Below, in pieces: positions 34,993-47,182 of a stretch of 64,000 bases of DNA. Below the pieces are notes generated by a model that saw nothing but the letters and a program-made list of their open reading frames with translations, was not told the DNA's origin and did no database searches. A program made the translations under genes and the position numbers. The stretch lies in NCBI GenBank assembly GCA_010094045.1, contig ML986582.1, positions 1 to 64,000 on the forward strand. Reading direction: 5' to 3'. Each line of letters opens with the position of its first letter. The first letter of the stretch is position 1. This DNA is from Lojkania enalia (lineage: Eukaryota; Ascomycota; Dothideomycetes; Pleosporales).

Positions 34993-36295
34993 CTAATCTA
35001 CTTTCTTCACTTTGGCAAACCCGGCCGCAATTTCATCTTCCTTGCGCTTCCATAAAATCCAGGTCCCGATTAGAACTATGACTGTCAATAGAGCTGTGAC
35101 AAGGAAGTATAGCCATATCCACCCGGAGTACACTCTTTCGTGGCGTCCGACTTGAAAGTCAAAGAACGTCGTACTGAAAAATGTCTATAATGATGAGCTT
35201 ACATTAAAGTATAGTTGAGGAAGTAAACTTGCTGCTGTGAAAGTTGCTGGTAAGAAAAACACAGTGATTGCAGCAATAATGCGCATCAAGGCACTATCGC
35301 GTGATGTGGCGATAGCAATAGCTTGTGAGCTTTTTGCAAGTTCTGCGCTTGTTAATGCAAGCCTGAGGCTGTTTGCTGCGTCTCGTTGTGCAATTCCGCT
35401 ATATACCTGAACTCATTAGAAATTCCCAATACTCATTGACGATTACATACCACCTGTGTTAAGGCGTGGGCTCTTCGAGAAAGATACTCTGCTCTGTCCA
35501 ATATTCCTATATTCCAGCTTCGAAGGTGTGCATGCGCCTCAAGAAGTAGATTTTCTACTTCAGCCACCTCATCCTCTGAGTAGCCATTCCTTACTGCTTG
35601 CTGCCGGTATCGCTCTGCAACTTCATCCAGAAAATCTAATCGTCTCGCAATACAATTACATTCCCAAATGAGCCAAGCCAAATCTGCCTGGAGGACATTA
35701 ACAATATGGGTTATCTTTCTATAGTCAACAGAACTTAGATCCGCAGAATGCATAGTATCGAATCTGATACCCAACGTCCTCTCGTCATGAATTAGCCGAC
35801 CATTGCAACTGTCAAGCAACCTAGAACAGTACTCAAGTTTGATCTTGTCAATCTGGCTAGGAATCAGGAAGAAAGAACTCTTTACGGCCCCTCTTTTAAG
35901 TCTTGAAACCAATTCGTGATAGTCAGGAGGATAGGAAGTGTTCATGAAGATGTACATTGTCCGGTTCCGAAAGTGATATGTAAAAGAGGCTCTAATGTAT
36001 CTCGTGAATGCTCTCCTCGAACCGGATTGTATAATGAAACCTAAGGCGTTAGCGGATGAATACCGACAATTAGATATGTGTTCTCACTGAGATACTCATT
36101 ACGAATATTATGGGATATAAGAGTAGATTGACTGAATGGAAGCTCTGGTATAGCAAAGACGTTAATGTGGACACCGGGATCTACGCTTCTCAGAAATATT
36201 CCTGGAATCCGTGCATAGGGGGCAATTTTAGTGAATAGCTCCTGTGACATTGACATGGGGATTAAGCGGCTCGTCTCATCGTCTATTCCAGTCAT
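34993..36295 (-). CDS. CorA-like two-TM membrane protein
   Basis: Fungal protein of the CorA-like type, with two transmembrane segments at the C-terminus after a helical cytosolic part. Model: exons 36295-36088, 36040-35451, 35406-35233 and 35184-34993 (introns 47, 44 and 48 nt), 387 aa. The third intron (35232-35185) starts GCAAGT and ends TATAG: a GC-AG intron. Without it an in-frame TAG interrupts; with it the first membrane segment reads ITVFFLPATFTATFFSTTFF, as in related proteins. TM2 is WIWLYFLVTALLTVIVLIG. The canonical CorA GMN loop is absent, as in many of these fungal proteins, so ion transport is not assured. The helical middle has the YRQQAVRNGYSEDEVAEVE and YSGIAQRDAANSLRLA blocks. 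It is tail to tail with the HET relic. Confidence 0.75.
35185..35232 (-). other. GC-AG intron in the CorA-like gene
   Basis: 48 nt, donor GCAAGT, acceptor TATAG, phase 0. Supported by the in-frame stop it removes and by restored transmembrane similarity; see gene entry. Confidence 0.7.
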
Positions 36296-39010
36296 GACAT
36301 GGCTTAATAGTTAGCTTGCAGTTCTTATCGTAGATTTAGATATGTGTCCTGACTCACAAAAGCTTCAACGAACTTGTGTCGTTTTGTTCTTCTTCCAATG
36401 TCATAGAGTTTATGGGGTTACGCTATCATGCAACTTAGACGCAGGTCTTTTCTAATACACAACTCAGCCCACTTGGAAGTCATTCTCTATGTACGTCCTT
36501 GCAAACTCTTCCGTTACAGGGCTCCTGCACCAATTCTCTCCATTCGAAACTTCAATTAGTTCGACTAGATCCCCACGACTTGGGTCGAAGTATTCGGAGT
36601 CATTCATGTCTAGACGCTCCATTGACCTTAAAATATGGTAAAAAAAATTACACTCTGGTATAGATAATTGTGGGATAACCGGAAACTCAACTATGCTGAA
36701 GCTGAGCTGAGAAATGTGATCAACTCAGGCTACACGCCTAACCCTAAAAGGCTAGACTGGCTTGTAAAGGCCATTCTACTTTTGAACAGTGAAAACACCG
36801 AAAATGTGTAAAACATTATACGAATAAATTGGCATTGTCATTAAAATATTTTTGCCATAGCAGGTTGAATTTATTTCTTCATAGTTCAACAACAAAATTT
36901 ACCGCGCGTCTGTCGATACGACCATATACCTTTGCGTGAATCGCATAAATTCAAGGCTACATGTTTTATAATTTAAAGTTAGTAATTATTAGCTATGCAT
37001 CGAGAACCGGAAAAGTCCGCGAGAAATCCCCATGCCGTTTGGTTGTTATTCCTCATTTATTGACCAATGTGTCGAGTCTTGCCAATCTCCAGGTAGTTCA
37101 ACAGAGCGGTAGTAGGATCATGTAGCAATTCGCCCCAACCACATGATCTAGAAATCATGATCCAGAAAGCATGGATAGATGGAAATTACTAATGTCGCAT
37201 GACAATGCAGAAAATAATGCTATTACGTGAACGCCGAGACTTGACTTACGACTTAGATGGTAGAGATCAAGAAGCCGCCAAATAATGAAGATAGATTGCG
37301 TACCTCCATGACGCTTGACTTTCAGCAAAATATGAATCTGGTGTCGAAGGATACAAAGGTTTCCAGCAATTTCGACGCATCCATGTAACATATCTGGGGG
37401 TGACATAACCATGACCCCGAAGACCCTGATCGGCGCGGCCCAAGACACCGCAGCACGTTGATCCGTAGCGCATACCGCATGTTGTGACCCGTGAAACTCG
37501 GTCTACCATCACTGTCTCTGGGTAGAGCTTAGCTGCGCTTGTGCTATTCACCGAGGAGTTGGGCTTTCCAGGCCATGCCGCATGCTGTTTCTTGTACATT
37601 TGGCCTGGAGAATCTACGCAGCATAGGGTCGTATGAGACGTGTACTTGGCAGTGAGGCTCTATGCCGGATCTTGTCCCTGCTTCTATGACGATGGTGCTT
37701 TTGGCTTCCGGTAAGGTTCCACATAGTTGGCGCGGTAACCCTAGCTCGCTGTGATGGAGTTTTGCAATTTAGAAAGAGCTTTATTATTACTCTGGACATA
37801 GGTGCGATTGTTGTATTCTCTACCACGGCTCTCCAAGTCAGATAGTTGGTGGCTAGATGGGGCGACGCGGCTTTTGCAGTCAGCACAAGCTCATCGATAG
37901 GACTATAGGCAAGTAAGACCATAGTAAAGGAAGGATACGTATTAAGCGCCTGATGTCTTCCACGCCTCTTTCACCCTAGACTATCCCTATAGGTGGGTTG
38001 CATCGTGCTTTAAGGCAAGCATCATGTGTCGGTAGCTAGGAGCTCCATCTACCGACATGATCGACGCTCGGAATTTCCTATACCGGAATCCCGACAACGT
38101 CTCTCAACTCTGTTGCGACATCAACTCTCTAAACCACATCACAACCCCCAAATGTTCTGGTTAAAGTACGCAAACAAATTGTGCACCTTCACCCTAGACC
38201 CAGGTTTCGACAATGCAGCTCCACGGCACCTAGCCGAGCGACCGGCAAAATGATGCATGTCAGAATTCGGGTCGCGGTGTTGGCGCTGCAAGCCCCTCCG
38301 CATCTCCCCACCCTATTCTCCGAACAATGTCTTGCCCAAATCAATCACAGCAACAGGCCCTCAGTCGCTGAATCAACTCTCCAAACTCCGACTCAGCGAT
38401 CCAATAACTGTGCTGGCTTTTCTTTTACAATACGTCCTAGCTCCCTCCCACTAACCTCATTTCCGCGGCCCTGTAGAGTACCGTATGGTCAATTCTTCAG
38501 CTGCACCTCTCGAGCAGCACCCTCCCTCTTACTAACCCAACCGCCGAGCAACTAGTTGCCGGCATACCGATGGTATTCTCATCGTACGACGCGTAAGCGT
38601 CTATCCAATGTTCCCAAAGTGTACGCGAAGCTGCTGCGTGCCTCAGCCTCCCGGTCCCCCTCCGGACTGGTCCTTCTCGAGCGGGATATGACGAACAGGA
38701 TCGCCGACCAATGGGGCACAGGGCCGCGTATGTCGTAGCACGCATATATGAAGCAGGGCTCGTTTGCACACCACGGAAATTTTTTATTCAGTTGTCAGTA
38801 TCAGCAGAGCCTGTTTATCATTTTCTACAGGTGATAACATACGTACACACTTAACCGATTTTTGCCGCCCCATCTATTCTTCCTTTATAAACAACAAGGC
38901 AGTCTTGCTCGACTTGTGAAAAGCGAGCGAGTCAAACAATACTTTCTATTTGCTCTATATATCTTGTACGCAATTAACGCGAGAAAACGACTTCATACCT
39001 CGATACCACG
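36296..39010. other. intergenic, about 2.7 kb
   Basis: AT-rich on the left, more GC-rich to the right. ORFs up to about 125 codons overlap one another without recognisable domains. The right end carries a TATATAT stretch about 55 bp before the secreted-protein ATG at 39011. Confidence 0.42.
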
Positions 39011-39727
39011 ATGAGATTCGCAATCGCCTCTCTCGCCGTCCTGACCACTGGCATCCTCGCCAGCCCACAACCGCCCTGGGTCCCTTCTTCCGTCGTCGCC
39101 TCCCTCCAAAGCGAAGGCATTATTCCCACCGATGGCTCCTTCCCCACAAACGGCGCTGTTTGGACCTCTGTCGTCTCGCGCCTCAAATCCGAAGGCATTA
39201 TCCCATCCACCGTATCAGGCCCCTGGCCCACAGGCGGCCCCTGGGGCCCCGGTAATTGGGGCCCTGGTCACGGTCCGTGGGGACCAGGTGGACCCGGCGG
39301 ACCAGGCGGTCGCCAGAACTGGGGCGGCCCAGATGGCTGTGGGCCGTGGGGAACAGGCACCTGGGGCCCGTGGAGCGAGTGGGCAACGCAGTCTGCGTGG
39401 CGGACTGCGCCGTGGACAGCGTGGTGGGGAGGCTCTGCTTGCCCCGGTTCAGATTGGCCTGGTTGGACTCAGGGTCCTTGGAGCACCGCGGCGCCTTGGA
39501 CGACTTGGGCGGGATGCACGGCGACCACGACGGGTAGCAGCACTTATACGACCACGGTTTCTGGCTCCATTGTCACGAGTACGGCGTACGGGGTGCAGGT
39601 AGCCGCCGCGCAAGAGACTGCTGCACAGGGCGCGACGGATTCGCCAGGCGCCGCGGGACCAATGAAGACCGCAGCACCTATTGCGGCGGTGGGCGCGGCG
39701 ATCCTAGGACTTGCGGTCGGGCTGTAA
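39011..39727 (+). CDS. secreted Trp/Gly/Pro-rich GPI-type cell-wall protein
   Basis: Intronless, 238 aa. Residues 1-18 are a signal peptide. Residues 26-39 (SSVVASLQSEGIIP) and 52-65 (TSVVSRLKSEGIIP) are a clear internal duplication with a 26-residue period. Residues 70-160 are dominated by Trp, Gly and Pro in GPWGPG-type units, including PWGPGGPGGPGG, and hold about 20 tryptophans. A Thr/Ser-rich stretch (TTTGSSTYTTTVSGS) offers O-glycosylation sites. The last 20 residues are hydrophobic (AAPIAAVGAAILGLAVGL), preceded by small residues, as for a GPI signal. No catalytic motif is visible; a structural wall protein or adhesin is likely. Complete and undamaged. Confidence 0.82.
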   Translation: MRFAIASLAVLTTGILASPQPPWVPSSVVASLQSEGIIPTDGSFPTNGAVWTSVVSRLKSEGIIPSTVSGPWPTGGPWGPGNWGPGHGPWGPGGPGGPGGRQNWGGPDGCGPWGTGTWGPWSEWATQSAWRTAPWTAWWGGSACPGSDWPGWTQGPWSTAAPWTTWAGCTATTTGSSTYTTTVSGSIVTSTAYGVQVAAAQETAAQGATDSPGAAGPMKTAAPIAAVGAAILGLAVGL

Positions 39728-40438
39728 AAGAGCTGGACGTTTGGTGGAGATGGCGAGGTTGATATACCCCTGTAGCCACGAAGCGGAACAAAAAGCGAAT
39801 AGCAAGAGAAATGGGAATGGGGGATAGTTTGTGGGATTTATTTGGATCTTTGCATAGCATGGAGGGCTTTGACTTGACATTCCCTTAGTCGGTTGCACTG
39901 CGGTTGCACTGGCGGCGTTGCTTTTGTTTTTTTTTTTTCTGGATGAATTGGTATTGGATTGGGCATGGTATTTTAATGCCGAGACGCTCGCTACGATTTT
40001 ATGTATTCGTCATGATCTTTCTTATACACTTTTCTCACCAACTTATCATGTGTGAACAGTAGACCATTTACATATTCATTATGTTGATTCACTACTAGTG
40101 CAGCTAACGCTATCTGTATATCTGTGGTAGCCATGCTTGGACCACTCGATTGGTCATTCATTCTGATTTTCCCACCCCGACCTCGATCTCTGCGCCAATC
40201 CATCCAATAGCAAAAATGCCCGGCGATATACGAACCAATTAACGCCCAAAATGCATGCCCGACGCCGAGTTGGTCACAAAGGAAAATGCTATGATGCTGG
40301 GGTATGATAAATGGTTTCATGCGAGGCCGATCAATCGGTCGGATTGTTGTTGTGGTGGCGCATGGGAATGAAACACCACATAGTATAGTATGGTAAAATG
40401 AGGTAAAGTAACGCAAGGCAAGGGAAGGTGTGATTCCC
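39728..40438. other. intergenic, convergent 3' region
   Basis: Lies between the 3' ends of the secreted-protein gene and the small membrane-protein gene. A minus-strand ORF (39991-40416) has a usable inner ATG (109 codons) but no motif; I do not call it. Confidence 0.42.
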
Positions 40439-40904
40439 CTAGAATTTAGGCACGGGCATGAATTCGATAGGCGGCCTATACAATCATTAGTCTTACATTT
40501 CCCAGGTAGCTATGATGATAGGCATATCAATAAAGTGCATACATGGTGACGATAGAATGAATGACGGAGATGCTTATCTCGCACACCCGAGATATTGCGA
40601 GCTGCAGTATGCATTCTCCCTGGGTGGCATGAGCATTGGTTTGCCCGAAGCGGTAATGGGATCCTTAGAACCCCTGACGAGTGCAGCGCAGATGAATTAT
40701 GAAACGTGTGATAACTTACCTTGTGAGATATGAACCATCTGCCCTTGTCCTACGGCTCTCGAGTAGCGGCGGCACGAAGGGCAACGTGAATGCGCTAACC
40801 AGGTATCCCGTCATGAGGGTAGCTTTGATCTTGTAGTGTGGATCGCGGGGGAGTTGGGTGGAGTAGCGGCGTAGGTGGTGCATGGCGTGTGTTGAGATGG
40901 CCAT
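40439..40904 (-). CDS. small single-TM protein, unknown function
   Basis: Exon 1 40904-40720, intron 40719-40476 (244 nt; GTAAGT donor, TATAG acceptor), exon 2 40475-40439; 73 aa. The basic N-terminus (HHLRRYS) followed by a hydrophobic segment (LMTGYLVSAFTLPFVPPLL) and an Arg-rich patch looks like a small mitochondrial inner-membrane protein, but this is inference. The donor is strong and the phase-2 junction (AG|G) gives Arg and a short PPIEFMPVPKF tail. I do not recognise the family, and the intron is long for this genome, so the second exon is less sure than the first. Confidence 0.5.
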
Positions 40905-42676
40905 TGTGAATATTAGTTGGATGTATGTGATATATGGAGGGTGTCGAGAACTGTTATGCGACTTTGGCTCGGGTCTGTTTATACCCCGGGGTTTCTTGGT
41001 TGCTTAGATACCTTAGTTGTTGCCTCCCGTACGTTGCTTGGTATCGATGTGGGGCTGGCGGTGGTAAGGTGGGGTTGGGTATTTCCGCGAGCGTAAAGTG
41101 CTGTCGCGTGGCTGCAATCTCAGGCTTCTGGTGCTGGTTCAAGCTTATTGGAGTCAGCGCGGTGTAGCTAGACAGCAGGGTGGATATATAATAAAATGGA
41201 TAGAAGGTCGAAGCGCGAGTGCCTGTGCGGCTATCGTCTGCTTTAAATTGGGAGCAAGGAGCCACCTACTGGTTTCCGTTGGGCGCTGTGCGATGATGCA
41301 GGGTGGGCGGAGATGTGCGCTGAGTCAAGCGTGGTTCAAGGCTGTGTGCTAGGGTGGCCAGGTGTAAAGGACTCTACTTAGGTAGCGTAGTGGGTGAGCT
41401 GGCGCCGAGATGGTGGGAAGGCGATCTACCGATCGGTGATTGCTGTTGCGGAATGCGTCCCTATACTTGACTTGCCTCGCAATGAACAAACGGCCGCGAA
41501 ACGCACTCACTCGAATCTTAGCAAGAGAGAGAAAGAAGGAGGCAAAAGGCTTCGTTCCATAGGGAGAAGGGGTTTTGAACACTTGTGCCTAGAGTGTTTT
41601 GTGGGGTATCTGGCTGCTAATGGCGGTTGTTGACCGCGCCCGTTGGGAATCAGGCCATGCTCGTGTGAGCCTCCTCCAACTTTCACCGTCCACGGCAATT
41701 TGCGGCGGATACGCCCCTCACCCTATCGTCATACGGCCATCAGATTGGTAGGAATCTTGATCACGACATGGTCGGGCGCTTTGCGATCAGGTCCCGCCTA
41801 GCAAGGAGCCGTCGTTAGCTGAGACAAGGGCGGTACACACTGTCAGCTGGATTATTACGCCTCTGATTGGTCGAGAGCTAGGAGGGCTAACGTCCTCCGT
41901 ACTCCGTATCCCACTTTTGATTTCCAACCCACGTCGATTTATTCAGCCCACTACTCTGCGCATGCACAATCGGTGATTTTAGATGAATTTCACTCGTGCA
42001 TTCGCTTCCGAGCTTGACGATGCCCCGTCCCTCATATTCCGAAATCTCCCTTGAAAAGCATGAACCTCGGAAGCCCCCTGTGCGTCCATAACCCCAACAC
42101 ATGGTGGACTCTATTCGGGCCCTTGATTTGGAGGAAACGATGACGCATGACGACCCAGTTGTCCTTTCTGTGGACTATCTAGGTATTCCACACGAGTAGA
42201 AGCGAGTTAGCTCGGCGGAAGAGAGAACAGATTGCTGTGCTCTCGGAGGTCATTCGGGGCCCGATTGAACAAAGTCTCGGGGCACGGAAGCAAAAGGACG
42301 AATATGCTCCGACTTGTAGAAGGCGCCTTCAGACACTGCCCTCTCCCCTCACTCCTTCCCCATTTGCTTCGACGAGACAAAGGCATCTTGAAAAAATAAT
42401 AGTAAGACTTCTTTCCAAGGTTCTTGCGAGTACCGTGCTAGGTAGGTACTTGGGTGCATCATTATTTGAGGTTTGTCTCCAATTTTTTGACATCACAGGC
42501 GGACCAACTACAGATTGGCGCCCTAGTCCATAATCCCATATACCTCTTCATGAGAGTTTCGTAGTATGTGGCATTGTTTGGATCCGAATTCTATACATTT
42601 ATAGCACGTCCCTCGTTCACTCATTCAAAGGGAACTGAGGACCCCTAGTCGAGAAAACTTGACCGTGATAGCGCAT
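40905..42676. other. intergenic, about 1.8 kb
   Basis: Promoter side of the small membrane-protein gene. Overlapping ORFs on both strands at 40.9-41.7 kb lack recognisable features. No gene supported. Confidence 0.42.
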
Positions 42677-43721
42677 TCACACTTCTTTCACCGCGGACCT
42701 ACTCTTGACCAGCCGGAATACCTTGGTGATAACATTCTTGACTAGATCAATCGCATCTTCAAAACTAACCTTGTCACAGGAGCCCTTGTCAACCACCCTG
42801 GCCCACATAGCTTTCGCAACATCCATCGTCTTGCTCTCCAGGTTTTTGACTCGGTTCGATTTGACGTTCATGTTCTTGCCTGCTAGTGTGTCCGGTGTTG
42901 TAAAGATACGTTCGGTCCGGCTTGGAGAGTAAGCCCAGGCATCCGAAGAAGTAACAATATCTATGGAGCCTATCGCTTCCTTGAACGACGTTAGTATTTT
43001 GTCTCGGCCTTACGACATAGGCGAACATAGCACTGGAGGAAAATGGACAAGTCGTCAAAAATCGAACCGCTCCATTAATATTGCCACTATCCTGGAGTGC
43101 CCCTAGTGCCGTCTGGTAGAGATTCCACATCTTCGCCATATCGAACTTTAAGTGTTTAGGGTCCCTATTTTCGAAACGGGAACAACAAGCAGGCTACGAT
43201 GCCACTGAGCCGAACTTACGACCGCGGGAGGTATGAACTCGCTCTTGAGCTTCGCATATACTTCGAGATCGCGAAAAGAATCCCGAGTCTAGCTAGATAG
43301 AAGATCAATGTAGTGGGACAGCCGATTTTAAATCAGAGGCATCGCTTCACCACTTAACGAGTATTCCAAGCTCATCTACCTCCACGGGGGTCATAAAAGT
43401 GTGGAAATTTCTCCAAGAAGATGGCATAGTCTTTTATCCAAATCCAGCGGTCGTAGTCACAAAGGTGACTCTTCACAAGCAAGACACCGTTACGCAACCC
43501 CTTCCACGTCTGGTAACTGACTCGGATGTTGAACAGCCAGGTAGGAAGGCTGAACAGGAAAATTTCACTATATTCCACACTTGCTTCGTTATCTATGAAA
43601 CCCGATGGTGGTTGTAGAACTTATCGAGTATCTAATAAATAGCAGCATAAGTCTCTTTCGGGGAGATTTGGAAGTAGACGAGCTTACTCAGCCAGGTATC
43701 CCGGGGAGTTGGAGCCGCCAT
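42677..43721 (-). pseudogene. uncharacterised multi-exon locus, probably damaged
   Basis: Exon-like segments on the minus strand: a start at 43721 (MAAPTPRDTWL) with a GTAAGC donor; a segment at about 43580-43375 (EYSEIFLFSLPTWLF, then DRWIWIKDYAIFL); a segment ending EVYAKLKSEFIPPAV before a GTAAGT donor near 43225; FDMAKMWNLYQTALGALQDSGNI at about 43150-43020; and a last part, EAIGSIDIVTSSDAWAYSP through LVKSRSAVKEV, ending 42677. The last two would need a 34-nt intron (GTAAGG...TTCAAG with an ACTAAC branch), below the usual minimum, and I could not find phase-compatible sites between the second and third segments. I therefore suspect decay. No family recognised. Confidence 0.38.
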
Positions 43722-44552
43722 GGTGTATTTTTGCCATATCTAAGCTCATACTGACGTTACTATCGCGCAAAATAGCCCTTGTGGTGCAAAGAAATACCTG
43801 AGTAATGTGTTATGCTAAGACTATCTCAGATCACGTGGTGTTTACTCTGCCTCCTTTGCTTCACTTTTACGCTTTAAGCGCAAGATTATGAGCACAGGAT
43901 TGCGAGTCTTCCTCAATCTAGGGGTTATTAATTGGGTTAATACCCGGAACTCCGATTCGGAACCCTACCAAGTTTATCTCCCAACTGCTACATTCGAAAT
44001 TCAACAACGAAGAGAAGGAGCAGCCGACCGTGGGCTTTTAGTGACGAAGTAGGCAAGTATCCAGAAGCATGGAAACAGCCTGACGTCACTACTGCTACGG
44101 AAGTTTGCTATTTCGATTGCGCACACGTCCTCACATTTCACGCCGACTAACTTCATCTGGACTAGATGTCGCGGCGAATGATGATATAGGTACTTAATCC
44201 TTGTAAGATTTTCTATCATCGATCTATTTTGGCAACCATAGTGCCTTTAAATGCGCCCCGCGCCAGTCGGCTTCGTGAAAGAAACTTGGTACCAGGGATT
44301 TAAGTCTTGGATCTGAATGCTCCATACACTATGCATTGGTGGTTCCACTCACTGAGTTCCAAGATTAGTATTCATGGACCCAAATTACCGGTCATTGTTC
44401 TCCTCTCATAGTCTGATTAGAGTCTTGATGCGGCGTATCTATCTCCAGCGCGATCTTTGTTGGCGGCGGCGGCAATCGCTGAAACTGATCCTGGCTAGAT
44501 ACCTATATTGATCTTCCCGTTATCGCCACCCCCAAAGGTCCCCATAGCGTAA
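43722..44552. other. intergenic
   Basis: No gene supported; GC-poor, with no repeats noticed. Confidence 0.4.
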
Positions 44553-45699
44553 TCACATAGTGTTAGCTCTAACCCTATCAATGCGGTTTATCATTAAGCG
44601 CTCGGTGAGGGTCGGAGACAATACACAACTTTCCGCTAGAGTCAACTCGGCATTGGTGCTTTCAGTTTCTTTATTGTCATCAAGGTCCACGGCATCAGTC
44701 AAAGTTAAAACACATACCTGCAACAGAGTTACTGCGGGGCCTATATTGGACATATCCACGGGTTTCTGCAGGAGTCGATATGGTACTAACACTCTCGAAT
44801 TCTATATTCTCATCACCAAGACCTACTGCACTAGTCGAGCCTAAAACTCGGACTTGTGGAAAAGATACTGCTGTAATTCTGCTGGACAGCAACCTCCCTT
44901 CTTGAAAGGCTCAGATCGCGTAACTTATCTTGGCTAGGAGAGCCGGTCTTGACGTACTCCAAGAAGCGGTCGGGATGACACTACTGAAGATCTCTATACA
45001 CCAAGCTAATACAAAGACCCCTTTGAAGCCTTTGAAGCTCTGGGCGAATGAATTCGATCCGGGTTGGCCGTCTTGATAAAAGTAAAAACCCTTTAGTTCC
45101 TTAACTTCATCTTCGCTAGGCTATTTCAGGCCCAGGACGTCGGAATTCATGACCAAACCATCACCAGCGAATGGTAGCTTGTCGCTCACGAACTCTGGCA
45201 AAGTTATGAGGTGAGTGCGAAGAGCCTCGCATTGAGTATCGACCTCTGCTACACAGGAAACCCAAGCAAGTGCCAAGTCGCAGAGCTTTTGCAACTCCGT
45301 CGGAAGGGTAGAGCTGACTTTGAGAATCAATGGCCACTTGATTGTGCACTTAAGTCTGTTCGAGTGGCCATTCTCAAACCGCTTCCTAACCTCCATCGTC
45401 TCCGACTCCGACTTATTTGGCCGCCGGATTGCTTGACGGAATGACTCAGCTGTGAACCAGTTAAGCAGTTCTAGAGGCCCTGTGTTCCCGAGCTTTAGTA
45501 CCTCGACAGCTTTCCATTCGTCCATGTACGGTTTCATATTATTCTTAACTGTTCCAAGGATGTATTCTGCAGCTCGCACGTATTCCCTTGGATAGACTCG
45601 GAAGCGGAGGGGCTCCTGTGGAATAGGAGGCCGGGAGAGATTGTTCGCTATTGCTGAACTTTGATCTTGTGTTGTAGTTGGGCTTGGGTATGTTTGTTG
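44553..45699 (-). pseudogene. uncharacterised decayed gene with internal repeat
   Basis: One minus-strand frame stays open from 45699 to 44695 except for a TAG at 45121 and a TGA at 44911. The first part (PREYVRAAEYILGTVKNN, then LPTELQKLCDLALAWVSC) and the part after the TAG (PSEDEVKELKGFYFYQDGQ) both look like real protein. The TAG follows VLGLK, where Gln (CAG) would fit. The start is unclear: no ATG precedes the Q-rich beginning at 45699, where an acceptor-like CATAG sits, so an upstream exon is missing. Downstream, about 45 residues occur twice (QVRVLGSTSAVGLGDENIE near 44856 and QVCVLTLTDAVDLDDNKET near 44720), the second copy in another frame. No family recognised. Confidence 0.42.
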
Positions 45700-47182
45700 C
45701 TATGGGTAGGGGAAAACTGCTAGTGGCAAGCTTTGTATGTGTATAGCATAGATGCCTTCAAATTCAATCACCTGTAGTGACACTGCCAAGGTAACAGTGA
45801 CAGTGAAAGAGTGTGAAGGTGTTTCGCTACTTCCAATCCATCTCAGTCTCACCGGTTGATGCAAGTGAAGTAAACAATTTAAATATAGTATTTATTCATG
45901 ACTTATTTATCCCGAGCCCTACGCAGTCGAGGCATGACCAAAGAATACGCAGATACGCAAATACCTAGATGGCCACTGAGAAGAGTTAGAATCAAAACAG
46001 AACCACAAGAAAAAGACAAAAATAAGAAGCCCGTCCCCTTTCACATCTCCCACAGCTCTCAAGGTTGGATTGGACCTTGATCATCGCCGCCTAATGCTAC
46101 AGAATCCCTCTTTGGTCAATTGAGACAACTTTTTCATTCGCCAATCTGATCAGATCTATAACGCGTTAGCCCACTAAGATGCGGTAGGTGGGGGTGGGAT
46201 CCTCTTGTTACGGTCCTATGTGCCAGAGCTCGCGATGCATCGGAGGAGAGTTATCGCAACAATGCCCACTTAGTCCGTCGGCTCGATGCTCTACTTTGCA
46301 GATCGCAACGGGTATCCACGTTCTCACTAACCCGCGAATCTACTGCATTTACAAGTAGGAGCAGCGCGCAGTGACCGGGAATCATTAGTCGCAGCTATTA
46401 ATGATAAAATTGATTTAAATTCTCATATCTTATTCAAGGTAACGGGGTATTTCCCTTGCGAGAAGGGGCGCAAGTAACGGCGCATTAATTTCGTGTGTAT
46501 GTTTGCCGGGTTAGCGTGTAAGGATTTTCGCATCAATCATTTCTTTTCTCCAGCTTATCTTTGTAACATGAATTTATACCGTATAGTTGATACTTGTTGT
46601 TCGAAGGGTGCATATAATTAGTCCCACCCGACGCTTTCAAAATCTTGTAGAAAACACCCATCGAGCTCTATTGGAGCATTATCTGCTCCTCAAAATCCCG
46701 TATGGAAACACATCATCCAAAAACTATTCCTATCATGTAACGCGCTTGTTAGGGAATAAGATAATATATTTTCGATAATATCTAAGGTTTGATATCTGGG
46801 CTGTTCACGTTAATTATACCAAGGAGATTGCACATATATCAATCAAATATCATAATGAGCACCGAGATAAAATCGTAATCTATATTTGAAGTATCTATAT
46901 CTAGCGATGTACCCATAGCACACCCGCCATAGAAACCCAAGACCATTATATAAGCGGTTGTGAGGGTGCGTCCTTGCAAGCAATCCTTCCTAGCCGACCT
47001 GAGTGTAGCATATGTAACTTGCAGATACACTCCGCAGTACGGGAAAAGGAAATATCGCGCATATCCTAGATTGGGGTTTAAATTAGCGGTTGTGGGGATA
47101 TTGCATGCTTCCTTGGTAACCATACCACCTACGATCAATCGTTCTCGTCCACCGCGCACCTAATTCTCCTCCGCGGAGCTCA
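45700..47182. other. intergenic, about 1.5 kb
   Basis: AT-rich, no supported gene. ORFs at 46587-46778 and 46839-47159 have no motif. Confidence 0.42.

Noticed and set aside
39991..40416. Minus-strand ORF with plausible amino-acid composition
   Set aside because: It has no ATG at its start, only an inner one, no motif, and lies in the 3' region of two genes.
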